NCBI GenBank assembly: GCA_003313425.1
Contig: NHZP01000012.1
Location: forward strand, 1,302,001-1,366,000
Origin: Pseudopyrenochaeta lycopersici
Lineage: Eukaryota > Ascomycota > Dothideomycetes > Pleosporales > Pseudopyrenochaetaceae
Length of the DNA: 64,000 nucleotides
Direction: 5' to 3'
How positions within the stretch are numbered: position 1 is the first letter of the stretch; each line of letters starts with the position of its first letter. The position numbers and the translations under genes were made by a program. Positions 21,756 to 32,329 of the stretch are shown here, piece by piece. The notes under the pieces are model-generated. The model saw nothing but the letters and a program-made list of their open reading frames with translations. It searched no databases and had not been told where the DNA came from.

Positions 21756-22502
21756 ATGCCACAAACACTACCCCACTCCCGCAATGCGTTGTCCAATTCT
21801 CCTTCTGGTGAATCCTACATCGGCTTGGGCTGTTTTCCTTTGGGTCGCCATATAACACATACCGATGTATCTGACCTTGTATCAACCCTACATCACTTAC
21901 GCTTACACAAAATGCTGCATTCAATATCTGCAGCGTCCTTTCAAGAGGTTGAAGGTCATCTGGCCTTATTACGGACTGCACAAGGCATCTGGCCCTTTAA
22001 AACTCACAACTCACCACAGTCACATGCCATCCAAGAGTTGCTTGAGGATTTAGACATCAAAAGTGAACGGCTACAAGTTTATACGTTTCCGGATTCAACG
22101 AGGCTGAGTAGTACCGCACCCCATGCCTGGGGTCTCTTCGAAATCGATATAAACACACACACTACGTATCTATACATTTCAACCAAATCAAGTGATCTTG
22201 CAGGAACCATGCTGCACACGTACATGTCTAGTCGGCGATGTACGCGACTGCAATGCTTCATGGCAGAGTATGTACTCGCAGATCAAGCGAAAACATTGAG
22301 TAGGGAATCGGAATTGCCCGACCGGTTCCAGATGGACATTGATGAACTTTGTATTGAGGACTTGGTGGAATTCTTAGAGAGGCTGGAACAAGAGGCTGTT
22401 TCGGAGGCATCGGTCTTGATTGCGAAACTGAGACTGTATTGCGAAGAGGCGCTGGAGCAGAAGAAACAGCCGGATTGGTGGGCTCAGAACAAGAGAACGT
22501 GA
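21756..22502 (+). CDS. Protein of unknown function, 248 residues
   Basis: A single exon with a good start context (CCACCATGCC at 21756). The frame is open 28 codons further upstream, but only with a non-ATG start. After a polar N-terminus the protein has a globular-looking part (SYIGLGCFPLGRHI near 22-35, then HLALLRTAQGIWPF, HAWGLFEIDIN and TTYLYISTK). It ends with an acidic helical segment (DIDELCIEDLVEFLERLEQE near 205-224) and the C-terminus QPDWWAQNKRT. There is no signal peptide or membrane segment and the family is not recognised. The even codon quality and helical C-terminus suggest a real gene. Confidence 0.55.
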   Translation: MPQTLPHSRNALSNSPSGESYIGLGCFPLGRHITHTDVSDLVSTLHHLRLHKMLHSISAASFQEVEGHLALLRTAQGIWPFKTHNSPQSHAIQELLEDLDIKSERLQVYTFPDSTRLSSTAPHAWGLFEIDINTHTTYLYISTKSSDLAGTMLHTYMSSRRCTRLQCFMAEYVLADQAKTLSRESELPDRFQMDIDELCIEDLVEFLERLEQEAVSEASVLIAKLRLYCEEALEQKKQPDWWAQNKRT

Positions 22503-24149
22503 TTTCGAAATATGGGAGGGGATAAATTTGGAATCAAGAGTAAAAATTTCTCATAATTGGCAGACTACACATGGAGACATACAACAAACTGCTCCCGTGT
22601 ACAGTAACGGTATTAATCGGGGACGTGAGGCAGAGCCTTCCGAAAACTGCGCTGCGCATGTATGCCGCAATAGTGTACTCCATGACCGAATTTTAACAAT
22701 TGATAATTGGCACGAAATAATTGTTCAAAGTGAGTACAATGTATGATCTGCAAGTGATATGCCGCTCCTTAATTCTTAAGTAGAACGGACACATCTGACA
22801 ACCCGCACGAGACGAAGGAAGTTCTTGTTCAAAAAAGATATTTGAAAGAGTTCCCCAAACCCCATGTACTCTCAATTAGAGTTAACATCCTCCTATCTAG
22901 CCGTAGTAGATCCAGTATTACTCAAATTTGAGTAAGGATAATTAGGACATTATAAGACTGTCGTGCCAGGACGGCAGTCGGTTCAATTATTCGGCAACTT
23001 CAATTGTAATGAACATCCATCTCTCGGATACAGATCCCTACCTCCATTACTTCTCACAATGCACTCTTTTAATTCATTAGAAAACAGCTTTTAGTCGTGC
23101 TTCTACTTGTTCTTGAACCAAGACGTAGGTGTGTGACTTGCCGCTAAATATGAAGGAAATTAGCATCTCCATTCAGTGGTGACAGTATTCTTACATTTGT
23201 CGACATCTAATGTCTGGATAACGAACTGTTGTTGGGCAGGGATCTGACGTTCAAGAATATATAAAACATATTCATGGAGACTAGTACGTTGTACATGTCG
23301 AGGTTGATATGAAACTATTATACGTACTGTAACTATTGCAGTACTTGTGAGATGATTGTTGCCTGTGATGGCTTTCTTTACCATCAAATTCAGACACAGC
23401 CTGCTCTGTTCTAACTACCGTATCAAATGTCTCTGAGCTCCGCGATCCTCCCTAGCTCAATGTCCTCCTGACTCTAGAAATGGTCACATTCCAGATCTTC
23501 CTTAAGCTTTCATTAACACCAAGTTTCTTTTCCAATCCCACCATGTTCATGGACATCTACAAACATAGCAGCGTGGCTCATTCTAGCTCCAATTTTTAAT
23601 GTAGCAGGAGCTGCCGGACAACTTGAGCTCCCAAGATCTCTTTGCATCTTTCTAGGGCCTTCCGCCGGTGAAGCCAAGACTCCGAGCAGCAATCGCACTG
23701 GGAGTATGCCAGCCGAAATATTATTAGAGGAATATATAACAGTCGAGTAGCCAATAAAAAGCGAGACAATACCTGCCAGGTCGTTGTCGGTGGCACGTTA
23801 GGCCCTTGGAAGAAGAATTGGTCGTTGAAGGTGACACCTGGCTTCGATCAAGTTGGTGCAAGAGATAGATAATGAAGGCCAGCGACTATGACTTGGGAGA
23901 GGCGGTGAATGTGTTGACTGTGCGCCAACGAAGAAAGAACTGAATCATTAAGACGCTCGACTGGAAACCAAGAGCTTGGTTTAGAAGCCCGTCCATATAA
24001 TCCATCCTGTGCTAATTCAGCACTCCGGATAGATACCATCGCTACAAGTCTGGACAACATTATATCTCTTTACACAAGCTGAACTCTCATTATTACCAGA
24101 AGCACTAGATCATTATTCTCGAAAGCAACCTTCCTGCCCTACTCGTTGG
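22503..24149. other. Intergenic stretch, partly AT-rich, with one weak coding candidate
   Basis: Bases 22500-23450 are AT-rich with no coding signal. On the minus strand between 24060 and 23513 there are three adjacent short open frames that could be exons of one small gene; these are listed separately. No repeat or RNA gene was recognised. Confidence 0.45.
23513..24060 (-). CDS. Weak candidate for a small spliced gene or gene remnant
   Basis: An ATG-started 70-codon frame (24060-23848) is followed in another frame by a coding-looking segment that includes GVTFNDQFFFQGPNVPP at about 23835-23780. That segment ends in a possible GTATTG donor near 23775. Beyond a CTCCCAG acceptor near 23705 two further frames stay open, one to 23596 and one to 23513. 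I could not fit all parts into one convincing splice model, so this may be a decayed gene. Confidence 0.2.
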
Positions 24150-25052
24150 TCAACACTTTCCGTAAACTTCACACTCGCACTGCTTTTCCTCAGGACAAAA
24201 CACCGGATCTCTTCCAAATATGACGTGCCAAAGATGCTCAAACACCAAACCTGCTGTATCATCATCCATCACCGTTATGTTTAGCCACTTCCAGAACTTT
24301 AAGTATTCCTCAACACTGCGCTTTTGCACTTGCGCCTTGCTGACTGCAAACTCGGCGCCAGGCGGTGTCGCAAGTTGTCCTGGCACAGTGACGTTGCCAA
24401 AAAGGCCTTCCCAAACTCTAGGCATGGCAACTTCCAGAGTACGGAACTCGTTTGGTGGAGAGCGGAAAGGCAAGATCAAGTCGGCGCATGTTGCTGGTGA
24501 GGGGCAGTGAAGGTTTGCGAAACCGGATGATTGTATAAACGGGATTTGGAGTGCGGATATGTCCTTCTTCAGGTTGGCGCTTTGTGACTTCCAGAAAACA
24601 GACTGCGAGCCTTTTCTTTGTCGAGTCTCCTCGGGAGGCAGGAAAAGTATAGTCTCTGGTAAATTGTTATAGTTTTCGATAATCCAGCGAAGATATGCGT
24701 CTGCAACTCGGCCCTTATCTACTCTTTTCTCGTCTTCGTGCAGTTTTGAGAAACCTTTCCCTATTGTCATAATATCTTTCCGCCAGGCGGGAAACAAGGA
24801 ATCTATCCATGACGCATCCTCCTTCTCAAGTTTTACTTTGAAGATCAGGTGATCTACTGGTTGCTCCCCCAATGCATCCTTAGAGCTGGGAGGATTCCAG
24901 GGTAGTGGGTCCGGCTTAGCATATGGATGGTGGCCCGCAATGCTAGGTGATGATCCTCCAATTCTCCATGATTTGGGTGCTGACACGAACAGGGCGATGA
25001 TGATGAGGAAAACCGTGGTCGCGGCTGCTATGGTTGCTATCCTCCCTCGCAT
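24150..25052 (-). CDS. DUF3431 family type II membrane protein
   Basis: A single exon of 300 residues from the ATG at 25052 (MRGRIATIAA); an upstream open extension of 23 codons begins with a non-ATG codon. Residues about 8-25 form a signal anchor, so the domain should face the Golgi/ER lumen. The rest matches the DUF3431 family: DAYLRWIIENYNNLPETILFL near 120-140, IPFIQSSGFANLHC near 180, MPRVWEGLFGN near 215, LATPPGAEFAVSKAQV near 235, and VFEHLWHVIFGRDPVFCP near 275, with cysteines near the C-terminus. The family resembles glycosyltransferase-like lumenal enzymes, but its activity is not established. Confidence 0.82.
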   Translation of the reverse strand: MRGRIATIAAATTVFLIIIALFVSAPKSWRIGGSSPSIAGHHPYAKPDPLPWNPPSSKDALGEQPVDHLIFKVKLEKEDASWIDSLFPAWRKDIMTIGKGFSKLHEDEKRVDKGRVADAYLRWIIENYNNLPETILFLPPEETRQRKGSQSVFWKSQSANLKKDISALQIPFIQSSGFANLHCPSPATCADLILPFRSPPNEFRTLEVAMPRVWEGLFGNVTVPGQLATPPGAEFAVSKAQVQKRSVEEYLKFWKWLNITVMDDDTAGLVFEHLWHVIFGRDPVFCPEEKQCECEVYGKC

Positions 25053-26116
25053 CGTGGAAGCCGCAGGTTTGCGCTTGCACCTGCTGATAATGATAATAAC
25101 AGAACACGGCTTCACGCGCAAATGAGGCCGTAGATTAGGAGACTCTCTGTGATGTTCGTTGTTCTCTACAAACGATTTGTACGCGTTGAGCGACTCCTGT
25201 GCGGAGACTACGCCGCAAGATCAGGGGGTCCATGCGTTTCACATATTTGGTTAGCCCCACGCATTTGGCACTTTCCCTGTCAGGCTCCAAGGTTTTGAGG
25301 CTCTTCATCGGTCCATGCGGGCTGAGCACCACTGCGACTTATCGTCAGCTCAGTACTTTGAAACAAATATTTTCTGCTTAAGACCAAGATGCAAATTATA
25401 TCGGTGCTGGTAGCGGATCCCATCATCGAAGAGCACAACAACACTACGACAAGGACATGGTGACCCCGTTATCTGCTTTAGGTTCCAAAGGGTTATGTGG
25501 ATCTCAGGTTTCAGTTTATTCGAGATACTTCTGCTTGGAAAAGATAGATTGAAACAGGTCCATAGATTTGCCTCATATAAGACTGGGGTGACGACCAGAC
25601 AGGACTTCTCGGGCTCAATGATCCAACTAGTACGCAGTTTGTAACACGCAGAATCCCCGTTGCCAAGCACAGAGGAAGTGGATAACCAATTTTCTTTTTC
25701 CATCATCATCATCATCATCCCAAACGCCGCTGATGCCCTGTCAGGTATCATTTCCGCGGGGAGTAGACTTACGTCATCCATCGTGACATGTAACGACTCG
25801 CATACTCCAGGTGCGGAGGATCGTCACAGGGGTAACTACATTAAGCCTGCTTGTGTTACATGCATGCTTCTATGTACGGGAATTGGCAGTGCGAACATGT
25901 TATTCCAGATTTTCGGCGTTGTTGGCCGACGTAAGCTTGACGCAAAGCCATTTAACGTCACGGTGATCAACAGGTGACGGAGCAATCTTATGCAGGTACC
26001 GATAACTGGCTCCGATGTCCCCAGGTCCCTTCAATACTTTTCCAGCAAAAACTCTGTTGAAAACATTGCGAAAACATAAAGCACACCAATTATATAGCAA
26101 GCAAACTACAGCATAG
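25053..26116. other. Divergent intergenic stretch
   Basis: It holds the promoters of the DUF3431 and NmrA-like genes and a CAT microsatellite at 25701-25719. The minus-strand frame 25350-25781 has no recognisable features and crosses the microsatellite. Confidence 0.45.
25701..25719. repeat. CAT trinucleotide microsatellite
   Basis: Six consecutive CAT units lie just after a T-rich run. This is a simple repeat, probably length-variable between isolates. Confidence 0.85.
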
Positions 26117-27278
26117 ATGACCCGCAACATCTGTATCACGGCTGGTGATGGCCATACTGGCTTCCTCATTGCCGAGCTCATACTTACGAATAATGACTTC
26201 AAAAACAAAGTCGACTCTGTCAGCGTGCTGTGCCTTCATCCTACCGGACATAGGGCGAAGGAGCTGACACAGCTGGGTAGGGAATCCCCCTTTTATTTCT
26301 CAGTACTTTGCTAAAGCTATATCTCAGGTGCAAAGGTTATCCCACATAAGCCTGGCCGCGAGCGTGATATGGTCAAGACCCTTAAAGAGTCCGGTTGCGA
26401 TACTATGTGCCTGATCCCTCCGGCGCACAAGGAGAAGTTTGATATCACCGTTGAGCTTATCAATGCTACCAAGAAGGCTGACGTTCCGAACATCTTGTTT
26501 CTCTCGTCCGCTGGAGCTGACGTTGCGGAGCGCGATAAGCAGCCTCATCTCCGCGAGTTCATTGATTTGGAGTGCTTAGTAATGGCGGCGAAGGGCGATG
26601 GAAGCACATCAACTGGCCATTCGCCTTGCATTATCCGTGCCGGCTTCTACACTGAGGTAATATATGCACTTCCCTGACAGGGATTAGCATTGATGTCTGA
26701 CATGGAAACAGAACCTACTTCTCTACGCTCCGCAGGCTCAAAAGGACGGCATCCTGCCCATCCCTATCGGCGAGTCACACCTCATGGCCCCCGTTGCCCT
26801 CGGAGATGTCGCCCAGCTTGCTGCTCATGTGCTCACTGGCCAAGGCAAGGTATGTGGTATTCAATCGACCATCACAAGCGAAACGGCGGCTAACACTGCA
26901 TCCTAGAATGGGTTCGATGACCGCCACCGCGGCCAGCTGATGGTCTGTACCGGACCCACCCTTTGCACCGGCTCCCAGATTGCTACTAATGCTTCCTCGG
27001 CTCTCGGCGTGTCCATGTCATTTGAGGACATTAGCGTGGCTGAGGCAAAGAAAGTGCTCAAGGCACAGAGCGACTCTGACCCATCTGAACTGCAATACCT
27101 GCTGGAGTACTACAGCCTCGTGCGTGAGGGAAAGACTAATTACATCTCCACGACTGCCTTTGTCAATGTCACGGGTAATCATCCTCAGCAGCCAACGGAT
27201 TTCTTTAAGGCATATGCGGAAAGCTTCGTGTCGAAGGAAAGGGAGAACGGACATGCGAGCAAGAAGAGGAAGACCTGA
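26117..27278 (+). CDS. NmrA-like NAD(P)-binding protein
   Basis: Four exons, 26117-26276, 26328-26656, 26712-26849 and 26907-27278, join to 332 residues. The introns are 51, 55 and 57 nt. The N-terminus carries a Rossmann dinucleotide motif (ITAGDGHTGFLIAEL, residues about 7-21). Later come NILFLSSAGAD near 125 and CIIRAGFYTE at about 155-163. After these are YAPQAQKDGILPIPIGES and MAPVALGDVAQLAAHVLTGQG near 185-208, the layout of NmrA/HSCARG and NAD(P)H-dependent azoreductase-like proteins. The C-terminus is lysine-rich (KKRKT). Members act as redox sensors or reductases; NmrA itself represses nitrogen-catabolite transcription. The specific role here is not determined. The frame is kept across all three introns, so the gene appears intact. 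Confidence 0.87.
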
Positions 27279-27626
27279 GGCATAATGTGAGGGGCCACAT
27301 GATTCGTTTTAAACATTGCGATTTTATGTGGCGTTTAACAAGAGAGAATAATTGGCTCTTCATTTTCCATCTTGTAAAGGACCGGCGTCTCGGCTTGAGT
27401 TTAGTTTGGAGTGTGGAAAAGGCGTGATAACGGCTTCATTGGATGGATTTCCGGTGATTATGCTAGACTATGATAGTCTCAATCTCAAAAACCTGAGACT
27501 TTGCAGACAAAAGAGGTACACCGTAAATGAAATTTTATGTTTGTAGAACACCGTGACAATGCATGCAAATGCACCTTGGACCTAAGTCATCATTCCCATT
27601 CTGGTTGACCATGCTTCCTCTGGGTC
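27279..27626. other. Short convergent intergenic stretch
   Basis: This is 3' flank of both neighbours, AT-rich. I see nothing else in it. Confidence 0.5.
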
Positions 27627-29309
27627 TCAGTTGGTCATACTCCCAAACAACCTTTTAAAAATCGATACTTTTCCTTTCTTTCCAACATCGCTTTCCACAA
27701 CGGATTCCCTTTGTCCTTCAAGATGGGAGATGGCTCGTGAAGGACCTTTCTCCTTGATTACTCTCTCTTGCGCCTTCTCCCAGAACTCTTGCTCCATTTC
27801 TCGGTCCGTCACCGTATTACTGAACCACTCGTCCCATTCCGCGTCATCCCAACCGCATCGGCTTGACCACTTCTCCTGAATCAGTTGCTCGAATGCTTCA
27901 ACCTCTGCATTAGAGCAGCTAGGACAGAGCGTCAGGAGAGGGAAGAAGTTAGATGGGCGGCGAGCAGTGTAGAAGCTGTAGAGGTGATTGGCGAAGGGTG
28001 AGTATCGATTGGATTTGCAGCCATTTTTTGTACAGTGGCGGGGTGTGTAGCACCATTCCCAGTCGTCGTTGTTGTCTTGCTTCGTCTTCCCCTTTCGCGA
28101 TGCGGCCGCTATCGACACAGTGCCTAGTACCCGGATCTTCTGGTTCTGTCGCAATCGTGCATCTACGTCGCGCCTATCCTCCCTGAATTGCTCGAGGAAG
28201 ATTTCAAACTCCGCCGCGATGAGTCCTAGCGTCTTCCTCCCTGCATTCTGTCGCAGGCTTTCCCACTCTTTCTTGCACGCTGCATTTGCGTCTTTTAAGT
28301 CTTTAGTTGCGTGCCTTGGACAGTATCCGTGGAGTCGAGTTAGCGAGTATGGTCCCTGGGGTAGATAATAGGTGGGACCCGCATGTGCTGGCGTATAATT
28401 CGTCAAACACGTTGGATACAAACAGGGTATGTAGTTTTGGAGGGGATTATACTGCCCCGGTGGATCACTAGCAATTGAGGGCGCCGATAAAACTGCGGGT
28501 GCAGATTGAGTGGAGACAGTAGATGTGGTGGATTGGTAAGAGAGGACGCGGGACCCGGTTACTTGGGCTGGGGTTGAGAAGCGTGCTGGGAGGGGGACGT
28601 TGGACCACCTATCTGGTACCGGTGGAGGAGATCGTGCAGGTGTGGATGTGTGAGCACGAATTCGTTTCATATTGTTCAGTGCACTAGGCTGTGGTATTGG
28701 GACGCCTGGTGGGGTCCGGTTTGGTGGAGGCGGTACTGTATTTGCCTGTGATTGCCTTATATACCTCATGGAGTTGGCATTCGAATTTGAGAAAGGAGCC
28801 GTGTGGTGATGCTGAAGCTGGAGCAACGGATTCGGGACAATGTTGGCAGATGATTCGGGCCGTTGCTGCTGCAGTGTCGGCGGCCAAGTCTGGGATTTCA
28901 TCGGCGGCTTTGACGCTGGCTCCGGGTCTGCGAAGCGCACCGTAGGCGGTGACGATCTCCTGCTAAGGTTGCCTCCTATAGACTGTGAGGACCTAATGCT
29001 GGGTTTCATAGACGAGCGTTGCGGCCTCGATGTTGATGACGAATTTGACGACACGTTAGATTCATAGCTAATCGATGACCGAGTTGAGACAGGAGTGGAA
29101 CTACCGCTGGTGATGGGGTAGGAGTAGTTTGCGTGGGGACGCATATTTGAGTCTTGAGAACCGTCGGAGCTGTTGGGTGACGAGCGATTCGACTGGGTGC
29201 TAGACCCGAATACAAGGCAGGCAACTGAGTTTTGAGTAGCCTTTGATTGCGATGATGGCGGGGCGCAATGCATAATGCTGTCAATCCCTGGCTCTACAGT
29301 CTGAGACAT
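27627..29309 (-). CDS. Large unknown protein: disordered N-half, Cys-containing C-half
   Basis: A single exon of 560 residues from the first ATG at 29309 (MSQTVEPGID); the frame continues upstream without an ATG. Residues 1 to about 285 are Ser/Pro/Thr/Gln/Asn-rich, with runs such as VPPPPNRTPPGVP, and look disordered. The C-terminal half looks folded. It has spaced cysteines (IPCLYPTCLTNY near 295, GYCPRHATKD near 330, WCYTPRHCTKNGCKSN near 420, LTLCPSCSN near 460) that could bind zinc, plus a helical segment with many Glu and Trp (WDDAEWDEWF). The end is KRLFGSMTN. No known domain is recognised. The pattern suggests a regulatory or scaffold protein found in filamentous ascomycetes. Confidence 0.68.
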   Translation of the reverse strand: MSQTVEPGIDSIMHCAPPSSQSKATQNSVACLVFGSSTQSNRSSPNSSDGSQDSNMRPHANYSYPITSGSSTPVSTRSSISYESNVSSNSSSTSRPQRSSMKPSIRSSQSIGGNLSRRSSPPTVRFADPEPASKPPMKSQTWPPTLQQQRPESSANIVPNPLLQLQHHHTAPFSNSNANSMRYIRQSQANTVPPPPNRTPPGVPIPQPSALNNMKRIRAHTSTPARSPPPVPDRWSNVPLPARFSTPAQVTGSRVLSYQSTTSTVSTQSAPAVLSAPSIASDPPGQYNPLQNYIPCLYPTCLTNYTPAHAGPTYYLPQGPYSLTRLHGYCPRHATKDLKDANAACKKEWESLRQNAGRKTLGLIAAEFEIFLEQFREDRRDVDARLRQNQKIRVLGTVSIAAASRKGKTKQDNNDDWEWCYTPRHCTKNGCKSNRYSPFANHLYSFYTARRPSNFFPLLTLCPSCSNAEVEAFEQLIQEKWSSRCGWDDAEWDEWFSNTVTDREMEQEFWEKAQERVIKEKGPSRAISHLEGQRESVVESDVGKKGKVSIFKRLFGSMTN

Positions 29310-30181
29310 GACGCACGGGGATGATGCTGGGTGGGTTGCCGTATGCGGCCACAGCAGCACGCCTCATCGAAGGACAGCAAGGAGATTAAAGTTAGAAAAT
29401 GTCCGACGAAGCGAAAATTCGGTCAGTGCAGCGGCCAATGCTCAAAATAAGATGCGCGATGTCCGAATTGACAATAGGAGACGAGAGATGAAAGACACTG
29501 AAAGGAGAAGCACGCGGGGAAATTCAAAAGAGCACAAGGCAGTGCACCCCGCCTGGAGAAGGTCTTAATATATCGCGAAAATATCTGCATGCACACTCCA
29601 AAGCAGACAGTCCCAAGACACGGCATATGGGGGCTGAAAGGCGTACGGCCTCAGCCTGGTTGCTCAGCTCTGCTCGTATGGATCGCTTCAATGGGCGCCA
29701 CATCGAAATTTGGGACAGATCGTGCCCAATGAAGCAAACACAGCTCGGTTGTGGAGACAGTCTGTGAGAACAGGAACATCACAAATAAGACGCCGAAGCG
29801 GTTGTGCTCGGATATGGGAAGGGTAACGTGAGGGCGTCCTAAAACGAAGTCTGTTTGTGCATTAGTATGGACGGTGGGGTCGGGCCGCGTCAGTTTCGTG
29901 AAGCCAAGATCAGCGTGCGATTGGCGATGTGTTGCGCGATCGGCCCCACACATTGTGAGTGGTGGCTGTGAACCAGGATACGGACGAAAGATTTATGCAG
30001 TGCAGTGGGATAAAGAGGCCATGAGATGATGACGTGGTAGGTATAGCTTCAACCAATGTATCGGTGCGACTGCAGGGTTGTGGATGAATAATTAGAGAGA
30101 ATATGCAGGGACTTTGGCGATCATCCAAGAACAGTAAAATAGTACAGTACAGGGCGGCTTTGTACAACAATGTGAGGAAGT
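29310..30181. other. Intergenic stretch
   Basis: It holds the 5' region of the Ser/Pro-rich protein gene and the 3' flank of the CoA-ligase gene. The long minus-strand frame continuing to 29910 is read-through past the true ligase stop and is not coding. Confidence 0.5.
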
Positions 30182-31844
30182 CTATAGCTTGGCCTTGGGG
30201 TGTTCTTGCTTCAGCATGGCTTCGGCGACAAGACGCCTCTGGATTTTGCCCGTCGCAGTCTTGGGCCTGGATTTGTGTAGTCAGTAAATGTGTCTCAATA
30301 AGAAGCCGTCCACGACGCATTACGTACATAACATCGGTGAAGAAGATCTGGAAAATTGTCAGAACATGCTGCCAAGCTATCAATCTGGTTGGCTGTCGAC
30401 GTACCTTTTTCGGCAGCTTAAACTTGGCGACACGGTCCGTCAGCCAGGCCTTTAGGTCTCCCGCGGTCAGCTTCTGGCCCTCCTTGATCACGACCGCAAG
30501 GCCGACGTCTTGGCCATACATCTCATCCTCGATTGCGAAGCTTACGGCTTCAGACACGGCGGGATTTTGTGCAATCACATTGTCGAGCTCAATCGGGCTT
30601 ATCTTCTCTCCACCTTTGTTGATCAACTCTTTGATCCTACCTGTGATAATTACGTAGCCCTCGGTGTCCTTTTTGCCCTGATCACCAGTACGGAAGTAGC
30701 CAGTCTTGGTGAAACCAGATGCGTTAGCTGCGGGGTTGTTGAGGTAGCCTTTGGTAACATTCTCGCCCCGGATGCAGATCTCTCCCTCTTTGCCCTGTGG
30801 TACTTCCTTGCCAGCATCGTCGAGAATCTTGATTTCTACACCTTGGCCCAGTCCGACGCTGCCGGGCTTACGCTGGGCCGGAGGAAGAGGGTTACTCGTC
30901 ATTTGATGCGCGGCCTCGGTCATGGCGTACGCTTCTAATACCGGGGCGCCAAAGGTTTTTTCGAGCTCATGGAAAGTTTTCGGCGAGAGGGGAGACGAAC
31001 ACGATCTGATGAACCGGATCTCCGGTTTCGGATTCGGGGGAGGGCTCTTGAGCAGGATCTGATGAATCGTCGGTACAGCAGTGTACCAGTTTGCCTTGTG
31101 CTCGTTGAAATCCCTCCAGAATTCAGACGCCGAGAATTTGGGCGGTACGACGACTGAGCCCCCCGAACCCAAGGGCGCAAGGAAACCAGCGAGCAGGCCA
31201 TGCACGTGGAAAAGAGGCATGACCAGCATGGTGCGATCCTTGGGTGTCAACTGGTAGGTTCCCTGAATGTTCTTCATGGTACGCAAAAGGTTGCGATGCG
31301 TAAGTGGCACAGCCTTGGGTCGTCCAGTCGTCCCACTAGTGTGTAGTACCAGCGCGACATCTTCTGGTTGCGCAGACTCGATCTGGGCGCTTTTGCCTGC
31401 TAGTTTTCCTGTCTCCTTTACGTCCAGCACCACCTCGCTGCCATTGTAGTAGCACTCAGCAATCGCTGCATTGTATTTCCTTGCTGCTCGAACAGCTGCC
31501 GTATCCTGGGCGAAGGCACCCTTGGGTACCAATGCGATGGCCGAGCTGAGGTCGTCGATGTAAAACTCGAACTCGGACTGCTTGTAAGCTGGGTTCAAGG
31601 GGGCTGCAATTGCCCTTTGCCATGAGGCCGCAATGAACGAGACGATGAATTCGTACGTGTTTGGCAATGCAATCGAGACAGCTGCTTCAGCCGACACGCC
31701 TATTCTGGCCAACTGTTGCTGGAAGGCTTTCACATCGGCAGCAAGCTTCTGATAAGAAATGGTGAGGGCCGGGCTGCCAGGGACAATGACGGCGGTCGAC
31801 GTTGAATGCTTGGAGAACGCGTGCTCCAAGGTGGTTGGCGACAT
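30182..31844 (-). CDS. pcs60: Peroxisomal acyl/oxalyl-CoA synthetase (Pcs60/AAE3 type)
   Basis: Three exons, 31844-30405, 30347-30328 and 30266-30182, join to 514 residues; the middle exon is only 20 nt. The protein is a complete ANL-superfamily ligase. The ATP-binding loop LHTSGTTGRPKAVPLTHR lies at about 167-184, EAYAMTEAAHQM near 310, and YFRTGDQGKKDTEGYVIITGR near 405-425. The catalytic lysine is in PKTATGKIQRR (K494). The start is the first ATG downstream of the 5' stop-free run (MSPTTLEHAF). The C-terminus is AKL, a type 1 peroxisomal targeting signal that appears only after both small exons are spliced in. Length and motifs match yeast Pcs60 and plant AAE3, which activate oxalate to oxalyl-CoA for its degradation. 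That substrate is inferred from the family. The gene is divergent from the SPF45 gene. Confidence 0.88.
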
Positions 31845-32329
31845 GATGACTGGGCTACTGGAGACAAAGAGATGAGTAGAACTAGAAAAGTTAACCTGGG
31901 TGCATTGAATGATCAATTGGGATTCTGCATACCTGGGAAGAGTCCACAACGCTAGAATACAAGATCTATCGGTCTATACCTCGCACCAGAGCCTGCTCAG
32001 ATGTGTCTCGAGAAAAGAATGACTGTTATCGGCCCAAGCCGTTTCCGTAGATAGCATTACATGACGCGATTCCGCGAGCCGGGTCCCTGCATAGGCAATC
32101 ACGTGTGAAGGCTTAGCGTGGGGAACAATGTACGCGACTTGCCGGCTTCGAGCATGGCTGCTTCCATGAAACGAGCACCTGCCCATCCTCGTCTATCTCG
32201 ACGCAGCTCGCGCCTGCCACTTTTTCTCAGGCTCATCCTCAGCTAGCAGCAGCAACAGCCCTCGTAGCAGTGTGCAGGCCAGCAGTTGCCAACTTCAGAA
32301 GCCGCACCTGCGCCATCCAGACTGCTAAC
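31845..32329. promoter_or_regulatory. Divergent promoter between the CoA synthetase and SPF45 genes
   Basis: 485 bases separate the two start codons. The last 100 bases before the SPF45 ATG are C-rich, as in many fungal 5' leaders. No specific site is identifiable. Confidence 0.5.

Noticed and set aside
29910..30181. Minus-strand extension of the CoA-ligase frame past 30182
   Set aside because: It is intron read-through. Splicing out two introns gives the conserved lysine motif and the AKL end, with a stop at 30182.
30103..30657. 184-codon + strand open frame
   Set aside because: Antisense shadow of the ligase gene.
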